DNA of 64,000 bases from JAEUIG01 sp046349775 (lineage in GTDB: Bacteria; Planctomycetota; Planctomycetia; Planctomycetales; Planctomycetaceae), in NCBI GenBank assembly GCA_046349775.1, contig JAXMBS010000019.1, positions 13,459 through 77,458 on the forward strand. Reading direction: 5' to 3'. Made by a program: the position numbers and the translations under genes. The notes under the pieces are model-generated. The model did not search any database, was not told the origin of the DNA, and saw only the letters and a list, made by a program, of their open reading frames with translations. Shown piece after piece: positions 1 through 8,250 of this stretch. Position 1 is the first letter of the stretch; every line of letters starts with the position of its first letter.

Positions 1-286
1 TGTCAAACACCACAGGAACACGAAAGGACCCGTCGACTTTGGCGTAGCTCGCGCCATCCATGAAGACCATCAGGTTGGCAGGCTGGTCCTCTCGATACTG
101 GGCCGGAACATACACGCTGTACTGCCGCGTCGTTCCCGGAAAGACGCCGCTTTCGGCGAACTCGCCCGACGTGACTTTGCCCTGCGGCACTCCGGACTGG
201 ACGACGCGATCGGGATGATCGTCCGCACGGGCGGAGGAGGCCGTTGCGCCGATCAGCATCACCAACGTGCAGGTCAACGTCTTCAT
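1..286 (-). CDS. Secreted esterase-like protein, N-terminal part (cut by window edge)
   Basis: The minus strand reads an open frame from ATG at 286 to the window edge (95 codons). It opens with a signal peptide of about 21 residues ending in SSARA, followed by a segment containing TRQYSVYVPAQY and NLMVFMDGASY. That pattern of a tyrosine-rich strand followed by a hydrophobic strand ending in DGASY resembles the start of the enterochelin-esterase-like alpha/beta hydrolases that planctomycetes export. The catalytic part lies outside the window, so the enzyme class is inferred from the N-terminus only. The gene is transcribed away from position 411, in the same direction as the hydrolase upstream of it (411-2435). 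Confidence 0.65.
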   Translation of the reverse strand, partial: MKTLTCTLVMLIGATASSARADDHPDRVVQSGVPQGKVTSGEFAESGVFPGTTRQYSVYVPAQYREDQPANLMVFMDGASYAKVDGSFRVPVVFD

Positions 287-410
287 GAGGATTCCTCGAT
301 CGCGGGTGCGACAGCCGGAAGGCGCTGGTCATTCCAGCGGGCGAAAACCGGCCGACGATGCAACGACTTTGTAGCCAATGTCGTAGCGGACGGGTAACGA
401 TGCGCCATTT

Positions 411-2435
411 TCACGGTGCGCGCGGCAGCTGCCACGCTTCGTCGAAGTACCCCGCCCGAATCAGCTCTTCTGCCGCTGCGGTGTCCGCTGTTTTACGCGG
501 ATCGATCTTGAGCACGGTCCAATCGCCCCAGCGTGGAAAGAGCAGATAGTTCAATTTCCCCAGGTCGGCGCCCCGGAACGTGTGTCCGCTATTGAAGACC
601 ACATAGTTGCGACGTCCGCCAGCCAGCGGATTGGGCATGATCCACGCCGGGACGTGATCGGCAGCCGAGTATTCATTATCGCCAAACTGGATGACTTCGC
701 GGGTCCAGGTGATCGGAAAGTCCGATTGCAACCGGGCAATCCATGAATTGCTGCCAGGATCGCCGAACAGGATCAGGTTCTTGTCTCGCAGATCGTCGTC
801 CGAAACCTCGGAGTCATTTTTGATGGGCAGATCACCCCGGAAGTACTGCCGCCATTCGCTGGCGAACCTTCGCAGACTCGCTTCCGCGTACGCCTGGACG
901 CCCGGATTCCAGGGGGTTCCGGTGCCGCGTACGCACACAAACGGCCTGGTGAACGCATCATCAATTGGCCCTTGTAACTGTGCGCGCTTGCCGGCTGCCG
1001 AGAGACGCGACTCGTCACCGGTGATTCGCCACTGTCCGTCGCGTCGATCCAGCCAGACCGACCCGGTCGCCAGTTCCGCCGGAACCGCCAGCGAGGCGCC
1101 GTCGATTTGTACGGACACTGGTCGCGCGGGTAGTCCGTTCAGGTCGATAGCGAACCGCGTGATGTTGTCGGCCTTCGCAATGACGAGCTGGTCGCGGTCA
1201 AGCTTGGCCGAGAATTCGGCGCGGTGGTAGTGCTGCTCCAGTCCGTCGAGCTGCAACCAATGGCAGTGGCCGTATTTGAGCGTCCAGGTGACAAACCGAA
1301 TTGCCGTCGGCGATCGATTGAGGCCGTGTCCTGCGAATTCACCGATGCGCCGGAGCTGTTCAGCGTGGGTGGCCGGATCGATGACGTGTCCTGTGCCCAG
1401 TGAAATGAGGTTCACGAGCTCCAGACCCTCGCGCTGCATCGCTTCAGCCATCAGGACATGCGCATCAAAGAACACGTCCTTCTCCCCCATGCAGGCGACC
1501 GTCGGGACGATGCCGGCATTGGCGGCGTAGTCGACGGAGTCGAGCATGTGTAGACCGAGTTCCTGATGCTCCGGCAACGGGCCGACCTTTACGAACGTCG
1601 GCAGCGGTGTTTCCGAGAACCGATGGGTATCAACGTAGCCGCAGTACGGCCCGAGCGCGACGAAGCGGTCGGGATGCTTCAGCCCCAGGTGCCACGTGCC
1701 GGAGGCGCCCATCGACATGCCGCGCAGCACGATGCGATCCCGATCGATGGGGAATCGGCAGCACACGTCTTCAATCGCTTCAAACACATCCGTTTCGCCC
1801 GCCCAGCGATAGCAGTTCTCCACGCGACCGAGCGGATGCAGCTCGATAAACGGCTGATCCGGTGCGTCGGTGTCGGCCGCGTCCCCGGCATTGAATCGTC
1901 CGATGAACCGCAACTCACTCATACCGACCGGACGTTGACTGCCATGCAGGACGACATCCAGGCGGATGGGCCGGCTGGCATCGTAGTTCCTGGGGACGAC
2001 GACGCCGTACGGCTGTATCGAACCATCGACTGCAGACACGAAACCCAACACCAGGCGACCTCGACGGGAAATCCACGACCGGTGGCTGGTAAGATCGGCG
2101 ACACGTTGCCGACAGCGGACGGCCGCCGTCTGCAGCAGTTCGATATCCGCAGTCGTGAATTGCTCGTCGTAGTCGAGCGCCCACTGCAGGCCTTTGGCGA
2201 AGATGGCGGCGTCGGCACGGCAGTCGGCCGGCAGTTCCTGCAGTGAAATTTGCAGCGACTTGAGCTCCGCGTCGAAGGCGGCTCGTTCGTCCGGGGATAG
2301 CGGCCGCGCCGCCGGAGCCTGTGCGTAGGCGCGGTCGAGCGTGCACAGGCCAATCAGAGCTGCGGCTACAACCAGTCGGCGAATGCCGTCACCGGTGGCC
2401 GGTCGACGTCGAACAACTTGCGTGCGGGGCGTCAC
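411..2435 (-). CDS. Secreted prolyl-oligopeptidase-type serine hydrolase
   Basis: This 674-residue protein has an Arg-rich N-terminus and a hydrophobic segment ending in AYAQA near residue 40, which looks like a signal peptide. The alpha/beta-hydrolase core runs from about residue 140 to 365. A strand with VVLHGSQ precedes the nucleophile elbow GMSMGAS, putting the serine at 241. The acid is probably Asp320 in GEKD and the histidine His350 in GTGH, in the usual order. The C-terminal 300 residues form a second region seen in exported planctomycete peptidases and end with a hydrophobic NYVVFNSGHTFRG stretch. Substrate is unknown; peptide or ester hydrolysis in the periplasm or outside is the reasonable prediction. 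Downstream on the same strand is another secreted hydrolase (1-286). Confidence 0.8.
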   Translation of the reverse strand: MTPRTQVVRRRPATGDGIRRLVVAAALIGLCTLDRAYAQAPAARPLSPDERAAFDAELKSLQISLQELPADCRADAAIFAKGLQWALDYDEQFTTADIELLQTAAVRCRQRVADLTSHRSWISRRGRLVLGFVSAVDGSIQPYGVVVPRNYDASRPIRLDVVLHGSQRPVGMSELRFIGRFNAGDAADTDAPDQPFIELHPLGRVENCYRWAGETDVFEAIEDVCCRFPIDRDRIVLRGMSMGASGTWHLGLKHPDRFVALGPYCGYVDTHRFSETPLPTFVKVGPLPEHQELGLHMLDSVDYAANAGIVPTVACMGEKDVFFDAHVLMAEAMQREGLELVNLISLGTGHVIDPATHAEQLRRIGEFAGHGLNRSPTAIRFVTWTLKYGHCHWLQLDGLEQHYHRAEFSAKLDRDQLVIAKADNITRFAIDLNGLPARPVSVQIDGASLAVPAELATGSVWLDRRDGQWRITGDESRLSAAGKRAQLQGPIDDAFTRPFVCVRGTGTPWNPGVQAYAEASLRRFASEWRQYFRGDLPIKNDSEVSDDDLRDKNLILFGDPGSNSWIARLQSDFPITWTREVIQFGDNEYSAADHVPAWIMPNPLAGGRRNYVVFNSGHTFRGADLGKLNYLLFPRWGDWTVLKIDPRKTADTAAAEELIRAGYFDEAWQLPRAP

Positions 2436-2611
2436 GGTCAGGTTTCTGATGCGCTTGTCAACTCGTGAAGGTACAGCGGGTCCGCAATCCTGGCGTGAGC
2501 GTAACGGATTTCCCTCGCGGCGGCCTCCGTGGGAAACGTGTTGCCCAAGGGTGGCGGTGAACCCGCTAAGGCGCGCGTCATGAATCGGCCAGCACCCGCA
2601 GAATCGCGACT

Positions 2612-3904
2612 CTACGCGGTGGTGCTGCCGGCAAACGCTTCCGCCTCGGCCATGGCTGCGAGGTAGGCTTCGCCGAAAACGCCCAGGGGCAACTGGCGAA
2701 ACTGAACCTGGTCCCAGTCTCCCCGTTCATAGGCGGTCACCGCCAGCAGCAGTGCTCCGAGTTCCCCCTCGTGCGACAGCAGCGCCGCGCGCAGCTGCGG
2801 CGATATCGGCATCTCATTGAGAAGTTCACTCAGCGGCTCATCGAGAATTGCGTCCAGCTCCGAGAGCACTCCCAGCAGATAGGATTGATCGTGGAGATCG
2901 CGAGTCAAGGGGGCCGCAATACCGGCGCACATCAAGCCCCGTACCAGCGCCGCTGTGATCCGCTCGGGAGGCTGAGCCGAGGCATTGACGAGTTGCACCA
3001 TGGTCAGCAGCGTTTTCATACCGCGGTTGCCCAGCAAGCCGATCGCGTGTTCCACGGAAGCAACGTTGCGAGCCCCGAATCGCGAGGACCCCATGTATCG
3101 CAGCAGCTTCGTGCACAGTGCCGGATCCTGATGGATGATCTGCGTCAGCTCACGAAAGGAATGATCGCCGCTGTAAAGCCTGGCCAGCAGTTGCAGGACG
3201 ACGTGCGTCTTCACATCGAGCTTCGCCCGCTTCATCGTCATCGGGCGTGCCAGCAGGTAGCCTTGAAAGTAGTCGAATCCCAGTTCGACGCACTGTTGCA
3301 TCTGCTCTTCGGTCTCGACCTTCTCGGCCAGCAGTTTCACCGGCCAGCGCCGAAAGGCCTCGACGTGTGCGGCCAGTTCACCCGTCGGCACCGCAGGCAG
3401 TTCCACCTTGACGATGTCTGCCAGATGCAGCAGCGGTTCCAACTGCGGCGAAAAAATAACGTCGTCCAGAGCGATCAGAAATCCGCTGTCCTTCAGCGTC
3501 TGCACGCCGGCCAGAACTTCGTCGTCGATCTCGACACTCTCCAGGATCTCGGCAACGAGCTGTTCAGGACACTCAGGAAGTTGCAGCTGGCCTGTCAGGA
3601 ACTCACGGGGAAGATTGACAAACGCCCGCCGATCCCCGACGACCCGCGTCAGCCCCAGCTCAGAGAACACGTTCAGCAGCACGGTCGATGTCAACTGCCT
3701 GCCGTCGCGATCGTGTAGTCCGTCCGCCGAGTCGGAGCGGTACAGCAGTTCATACCCGAACAGGCTGCGCTGGACGGTAAAGATCGGTTGGCGGGCGACG
3801 ATCGCTGTCGCCGCAGATGGCGTCTGCGCGGCGCCACGCGCTCGTCGCTCTCTCTCGCCAACCTGGACGGCAGACATCGGCGCATTCCACACAGAGATTG
3901 TCAT
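2612..3904 (-). CDS. EAL plus HDOD domain signalling protein (YuxH-type)
   Basis: This 430-residue protein has an N-terminal EAL-like domain (about residues 35-235) and a C-terminal HDOD domain (about 235-400). The EAL signature is changed to YELLYR. Other family positions remain: FVNL, ALDD, VKVE, AEKVETEEQ and FQGYLLARP. ALDD is followed by VIF rather than FG, so phosphodiesterase activity on cyclic di-GMP is doubtful and a binding or scaffolding role is equally possible. The HDOD part contains HQDPALCTKLLRYM and a YLLGVLSELD stretch. There is no transmembrane segment. It is divergent from the paralog array that begins at 4275, with about 370 bases between them. The two later ATGs near the N-terminus make the start uncertain by about ten residues. 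Confidence 0.85.
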   Translation of the reverse strand: MTISVWNAPMSAVQVGERERRARGAAQTPSAATAIVARQPIFTVQRSLFGYELLYRSDSADGLHDRDGRQLTSTVLLNVFSELGLTRVVGDRRAFVNLPREFLTGQLQLPECPEQLVAEILESVEIDDEVLAGVQTLKDSGFLIALDDVIFSPQLEPLLHLADIVKVELPAVPTGELAAHVEAFRRWPVKLLAEKVETEEQMQQCVELGFDYFQGYLLARPMTMKRAKLDVKTHVVLQLLARLYSGDHSFRELTQIIHQDPALCTKLLRYMGSSRFGARNVASVEHAIGLLGNRGMKTLLTMVQLVNASAQPPERITAALVRGLMCAGIAAPLTRDLHDQSYLLGVLSELDAILDEPLSELLNEMPISPQLRAALLSHEGELGALLLAVTAYERGDWDQVQFRQLPLGVFGEAYLAAMAEAEAFAGSTTA

Positions 3905-4274
3905 CGACAGCTTAGCTCAGCGAATTCCCCCGACGCGGCACCGGCAGCACGAAGGTGTTCTTGAGGACTCCATCGCCTGGCGGCGGTCTGACCAATACCC
4001 TTTGCAGTCAGAGTCGGCACGATCGAGCGGTCCGTGCTAACCCACAGAATCGGTGCGATTGGGATCGCACACGGCGCCCAGGGACGGAGACGACGTGTCC
4101 GATTGGATTTCGAGTCGTCGCTACCCGCCCTGAAAAACGGCGCACTCCGTCAAACGTTCGCAACCCCAGAGGCCGTAGTAGCACCGCGGAAGCCTCAACC
4201 CGGTGCAAATCAATTTGCAGAGCGGTGCAGAAGCGTCCGTCAACTGTTCCACCGACCGTTCCACGGCGACTCGC
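3905..4274. other. Intergenic region between divergent genes
   Basis: This 370-base stretch separates the EAL/HDOD gene (minus) from the paralog array (plus) and must hold both promoters. I see no convincing -35/-10 pair. The only symmetry noted is a short GCAAATcaATTTGC inverted repeat near 4204. Frames crossing it give no recognisable protein. Confidence 0.5.
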
Positions 4275-5183
4275 ATGACAGACTCTGCTCGATCTCGAAC
4301 TGAAGTTGACGGCGCTCTTCCTCGCAATGTCATGTCTCGCCGAACGTTGTGTCTGCTGGTCGCCCTCGCAGTCTGCGGCCTTGGAGGGTCCTGGCTCTAC
4401 GTCCGTGTCACTGATCGCTCGCGAGTGATCGACGCCCTCATCTCCGCGGGCGGCAAGTACGAGGCGCCGCGGCCCTCCTTCTTCGACGCGCTGTTCGCCA
4501 AACTGTCGGGAAACCGGCCGCGCGGTGAGAGTGTGGTCCTCCAAGGACCACAGTTCGACGACGAATGGCTGGCAGCGCAGAATGACCTGCGCCAATTTGA
4601 CATCCGGGAGTTGTTCATCCTCGACACCCGCTTGTCGCACTCCGCCGTCCTGCGACTGATCAACCAGAATTCTCTCGATTATCTCGCAGCTTTGGGTGTC
4701 CCATTGACGGACGCGGACGCCGCAGTGCTGGGGGGGCAGGAGCACCTGACGAGGCTGATTCTCATGCGGTCTGAACTCACTGACGCAGGACTGGCAGCTC
4801 TCCAACCGCAACGACTGCAGGTTCTCAACGTCGCCGGCACCCGAGTGACCGCCGCGGCGCTCAAGAAGGAACTCATGGGCGGCCAGTTGCTGCACCTGGC
4901 GGTCGATGGCCACCAGTTCACTCCCGAACTCGCGGCCCAGATCGCGCAGATGAGAACGCTGACGATGATTGCGCTCTACGGTCCCGATGTCACCGACGCC
5001 CACGTGAAATTGCTGGAGGCGATGCCCAATATCCGTTACTTTCGGCTCGATCAGACTTCGGTCAGCGAAGACGCCGTCGCCGCGCTCCGCGCGGCGCGGC
5101 CGGCGCCGGTGGTGATCGACGTCGCCCCGCCGGCCGAAGTGTTCTTCAAGTGGCGGACGGACCAACCCGCCGCCGCCCCATGA
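4275..5183 (+). CDS. Membrane-anchored leucine-rich-type protein, paralog 1 of 5
   Basis: I place the start at ATG 4275 (MTDSARS) because the next two copies start with MTDPAPQ at the same distance from the membrane segment; an upstream in-frame ATG at 4203 adds 24 residues without similarity. The 302-residue product has a short basic cytoplasmic tail, one transmembrane helix (LLVALAVCGLGGSWLYV), then an extracytoplasmic domain with degenerate leucine-rich-type repeats such as LTDAGLAAL and LNVAGTRVT. Two strongly conserved family motifs are GPQFDDEWLAAQ and DGHQFTPELA. The stop codon overlaps the next start in an ATGA, so translation is probably coupled. Function is unknown; a cell-surface or periplasmic binding role is the most I can infer. 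Confidence 0.85.
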   Translation: MTDSARSRTEVDGALPRNVMSRRTLCLLVALAVCGLGGSWLYVRVTDRSRVIDALISAGGKYEAPRPSFFDALFAKLSGNRPRGESVVLQGPQFDDEWLAAQNDLRQFDIRELFILDTRLSHSAVLRLINQNSLDYLAALGVPLTDADAAVLGGQEHLTRLILMRSELTDAGLAALQPQRLQVLNVAGTRVTAAALKKELMGGQLLHLAVDGHQFTPELAAQIAQMRTLTMIALYGPDVTDAHVKLLEAMPNIRYFRLDQTSVSEDAVAALRAARPAPVVIDVAPPAEVFFKWRTDQPAAAP

Positions 5184-6094
5184 CTGACCCCGCCCCACAG
5201 ACGTCCACCCCGGTCAGCGCTCGCCGCGTGCTTCGTTGGCGCCGGCTGGCAGCGCTGCTGGTCGGCGTCGCGGTCAGCGGCCTCGTTGGGTACTGGTTGT
5301 ATCTTCGTTTCGCCGAGCGCCCTCGTGCCCTCGCCGCGATCACGGCTGCCGGCGGAAAGTACTATGAGCCCCCTGCCCTGCAGCGGATCGCCCGCAGTGT
5401 GTTGCAGATGTTCGGCGGAAACAATCAAGGGAGTGTCGATGTTCTTCTCGACGGCCCGATGTTCGACGACGCCTGGCTTGCCGCGCAGCACGATCTGCGT
5501 TCACTCGACATTGAAGATCTGGCCCTTCGCAATACGCGGCTCACGCTCACGGCTATCCGCCGGCTTCTGACCAGCAATCAACTGCAGCATTTCATCGCAC
5601 CAGGAATGGCGCTCACTGATGACGATGCGGCATTGATCGGGGCGCAATCGCACTTGACGCACGTCGACCTGATGCAGACTCAGATTTCCGACGTCGGCTT
5701 GGCCGCGGTCAGGCCCCAGCGGCTGCTGTTTCTCAACGTCGCCGGCACGCGCGTGACCTCCGCCGCCCTCCAAAAAGCACTGGTGGGGAACAACAGAATT
5801 CTCGTTCTCAGAGTCGACGGTCGTCAGTTCACCCCCGAGCTCGCGTCCACGCTCACGCAATCAAAATCCCTCAGAGGGATCACGCTCATCGGTCCCGACG
5901 TTACGGATGCCCATCTCAAACTTCTGGAGTCGATGCAGAACGTCGCGTACTTCCGAATCGAACAGACCAACGTGTCGGAGGAGGCCATCGCTGCACTGCG
6001 CACCACCCGTTCGCAGCCGAGCGAGGTTGAAATCGCCCCGCCGGCCGAAGTGTTTTTTAAGTGGTGGACGGACCAACCCGCCGCCGCCCCATGA
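5180..6094 (+). CDS. Membrane-anchored leucine-rich-type protein, paralog 2 of 5
   Basis: The start at 5180 overlaps the stop of paralog 1 (ATGA), and the stop overlaps the start of paralog 3 in the same way. The 304-residue product repeats the family plan: MTDPAPQ leader, basic stretch, one transmembrane helix (LLVGVAVSGLVGYWLYL), the AAGGKYYEP motif just outside the membrane, GPMFDDAWLAAQHDLRS, leucine-rich-type repeats, and DGRQFTPELA followed by LIGPDVTDAHLKLLES. Its last residues, FFKWWTDQPAAAP, are almost the same as those of paralog 1, and the DNA around both junctions is near-identical. This points to recent unequal duplication. No enzymatic motif is visible. Confidence 0.85.
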   Translation: MTDPAPQTSTPVSARRVLRWRRLAALLVGVAVSGLVGYWLYLRFAERPRALAAITAAGGKYYEPPALQRIARSVLQMFGGNNQGSVDVLLDGPMFDDAWLAAQHDLRSLDIEDLALRNTRLTLTAIRRLLTSNQLQHFIAPGMALTDDDAALIGAQSHLTHVDLMQTQISDVGLAAVRPQRLLFLNVAGTRVTSAALQKALVGNNRILVLRVDGRQFTPELASTLTQSKSLRGITLIGPDVTDAHLKLLESMQNVAYFRIEQTNVSEEAIAALRTTRSQPSEVEIAPPAEVFFKWWTDQPAAAP

Positions 6095-6987
6095 CTGACC
6101 CCGCCCCGCAGACGTCCGACCCAGTCAACGCTCGCCGCGTGATTCGGCGCCGGCGGGCGCTGTGGCTGCTGGTCGGCCTCGCGCTGTGCGGCCTCACAGG
6201 CTACTGGTTCTACCTCCGCGTCACCGAGCGTTCGCGAGTCGTCGCCGCCATCACAGCTGCCGGCGGCAAATTTCATGAAGCCCCTGCGTCGCAGCGCTTT
6301 GCTCGAAGCCTGTCGAGGCTGTTTGGCAAGAACGCACAAGGAAGCGACGAGGTCTTCCTCGACGGGCCAGGATTCGACGACGCGTGGCTCGCCGCCCAAC
6401 ATGATCTGCGCTCACTCGAAATTCGCGAACTCCTGATCCGGAATACAGAGATGACTCGCGAGGCCGTGTTGCGGCTGCTGCAGCGCCACGATCTCGAAAC
6501 ATTCACGGCCCCTGGCATGTCGATCACGGATGACAATGCGCAGCAGTTAGGGATCCAGGAACATCTGATCTTCCTGAATGTTATGCAATCGGATCTGACC
6601 GACACCGGATTTGCTGCACTCAAACCCGCCCGCTTGCAGTTCCTCTACATCGCCGGAACGCACGTGACCGCGGACTCACTGCAGCGGGAACTTTCCACCA
6701 ATTGGACTTTACAGTCACTTGCATTGGATGGCCGTCAGTTTACGCCTGAACTGGCCGCCCAGCTCGCACAGATGAGATCATTGACCATGATGGTGCTCAT
6801 CGGCCCCGATGTCACCGACGCGCACGTTAAACTGCTCGAATCGATGCCGAATATCCGCTACATCCGACTTGAGCAGACGTCCGTCAGTGAAGAAGCCGTC
6901 GCCGCATTGCGCGCCGCGCGTCCGCAGCCGGGTGCCGTCGACGTTCCTGGCCCTGAGGACATCTTCTATCGGTGGCGGCCGGAATGA
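6091..6987 (+). CDS. Membrane-anchored leucine-rich-type protein, paralog 3 of 5
   Basis: This is the last gene of the coupled trio, starting at ATG 6091 within the ATGA overlap. The 298-residue product has the same MTDPAPQ leader, a transmembrane helix (LLVGLALCGLTGYWFYL), AAGGKFHEAP, GPGFDDAWLAAQHDLRS, DGRQFTPELA and GPDVTDAHVKLLESMPN. It lacks the FFKW-TDQPAAAP tail and ends with DIFYRWRPE, consistent with being the 3' copy of the array. Topology is one N-terminal anchor with the bulk of the protein outside the cytoplasmic membrane. A short palindromic spacer repeat follows at 7006. Confidence 0.85.
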   Translation: MTDPAPQTSDPVNARRVIRRRRALWLLVGLALCGLTGYWFYLRVTERSRVVAAITAAGGKFHEAPASQRFARSLSRLFGKNAQGSDEVFLDGPGFDDAWLAAQHDLRSLEIRELLIRNTEMTREAVLRLLQRHDLETFTAPGMSITDDNAQQLGIQEHLIFLNVMQSDLTDTGFAALKPARLQFLYIAGTHVTADSLQRELSTNWTLQSLALDGRQFTPELAAQLAQMRSLTMMVLIGPDVTDAHVKLLESMPNIRYIRLEQTSVSEEAVAALRAARPQPGAVDVPGPEDIFYRWRPE

Positions 6988-7005
6988 TTCAGGCCGGTTT
7001 CAAGA

Positions 7006-7040
7006 CCGGGAGGGCGAGGCTCCCGCCGATCCGGAACGGT
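7006..7040 (+). repeat. Short dispersed repeat, GGGAGGGCGAGGCTC type
   Basis: The unit reads CCGGGAGGGCGAGGCTCCCG followed by CCGATCCGGAACGG. It belongs to the same family as three copies at 25648-25760. When translated in one frame it gives REGEAPA-like peptides, a common annotation artefact in planctomycete genomes (recollection, not searched). It sits in the spacer between the paralog array and the ROK kinase gene. Confidence 0.6.
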
Positions 7041-7205
7041 AGGAACGTGCTCGATCCATCGCGGCTTTCCCGATTGTTCGGGGATCACCCTCCCATGTCA
7101 CATGTTCCAGGGTCTTAAACTGAAACCCGAATCGTCTTTCATCCGAGTCCCCTGCTGACTGCCCTCCTTCTGCAAATTCGCTATCCTGTCCGCGGGAGGA
7201 GCATC

Positions 7206-8219
7206 ATGAGCGAACGGAGTCAGTCACGAAATTGGGTGGGATTCGACCTGGGGGGCACCAAGATGCTGGCCCAGGCATACGATGACGATCTGAAAGTGAT
7301 CGGACGGGAGCGACGCAAGACAAAGGCGTCCGCAGGCACCGACAGCGGACTGGAACGCATTCAGGAAGCCATCAAGACCGCGCTCGACCAGGCCGGCATC
7401 GCTCCTGAACAGCTATCCGGGATCGGCATCGGCTGCCCCGGTCCGGTCGACATGGAAGCCGGTGTGGTGCTGAATCCGCCAAACCTGGCCTGGCGGGACG
7501 TCCCGATCGGCCGCAAGCTGCAGGAGCACTTCGGCTGCCCGGTCGCCGTCCTGAACGACGTCGATTCCGGAGTGTACGCGGAATACCGCTTCGGGGCCGG
7601 TCAGGGTGCGCGGTGCGTCGTCGGCGTGTTCCCTGGCACCGGCGTCGGCGGCGGGTGCGTTTACAAAGGAGAGATCTTTCGCGGTGCGAAGACGACCTGC
7701 ATGGAGATCGGCCACGTCCAGGTCATGCCCGAAGGTCCGCTGTGCGGCTGCGGCCGACGCGGCTGCCTGGAAGCAGTTGCCAGCCGGCTGGCGATCTCCG
7801 CGACCGCGGCGAAAGCCGCCTACCGGGGCGATGCGCCGCACCTGAAAGAGCACGGCGGGACGGACATCGCCGAGATCCGCAGCAGCGCGCTGGCGGAAGC
7901 CATTAAAGGGGGGGACAAAGTGGTCGAAGAAATTGTCCGCGAGGCGGCTCGGCAAATCGGCATTGCAGTCGCGGGAGTCATTCACCTGATGAGTCCTGAG
8001 ATCGTCGTGCTCGGCGGCGGTCTCCTCGAAGCCATGCACGATGCGTTTATCGACCAGGTCAGCAAGTCCGCCCGCAAACGGGTGATGCCGGCGTATAAGA
8101 ACACGTTTGAAGTGGTCGGTTCGAAGCTCGGTGACGACGCGGTGGCGCTCGGTGCGGCGGCGTGGGCGCAACACAAGTTCGCGGCTGCCGCGGTGGAACG
8201 CGCCGCCGTGCCGGCGTGA
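7206..8219 (+). CDS. ROK-family sugar kinase (glucokinase-like)
   Basis: This 337-residue protein has all ROK landmarks: the phosphate-binding DLGGTK loop at residues 14-19, GIGCPGPVD near 75, the catalytic Asp118 in LNDVD, the substrate histidine in EIGH at 167-170, and the zinc cysteines in CGCGRRGC (180, 182 and 187). It should phosphorylate a hexose with ATP in the cytoplasm, glucose being the default guess for planctomycete members. AGGAG lies just before the ATG at 7206. The Ppx/GppA gene follows after about 30 bases, so the two may be co-transcribed. ROK proteins can also be repressors, but there is no N-terminal helix-turn-helix here. Confidence 0.9.
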   Translation: MSERSQSRNWVGFDLGGTKMLAQAYDDDLKVIGRERRKTKASAGTDSGLERIQEAIKTALDQAGIAPEQLSGIGIGCPGPVDMEAGVVLNPPNLAWRDVPIGRKLQEHFGCPVAVLNDVDSGVYAEYRFGAGQGARCVVGVFPGTGVGGGCVYKGEIFRGAKTTCMEIGHVQVMPEGPLCGCGRRGCLEAVASRLAISATAAKAAYRGDAPHLKEHGGTDIAEIRSSALAEAIKGGDKVVEEIVREAARQIGIAVAGVIHLMSPEIVVLGGGLLEAMHDAFIDQVSKSARKRVMPAYKNTFEVVGSKLGDDAVALGAAAWAQHKFAAAAVERAAVPA

Positions 8220-8250
8220 GTGTGACGCACAGAATCAGCAAGGGCCCGGC

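Noticed and set aside
4008..5198. Long minus-strand frame of 396 codons opposite paralog 1
   Set aside because: It is the antisense shadow of a gene with a strong family signal, and its translation is Arg/Gln-rich without domains.
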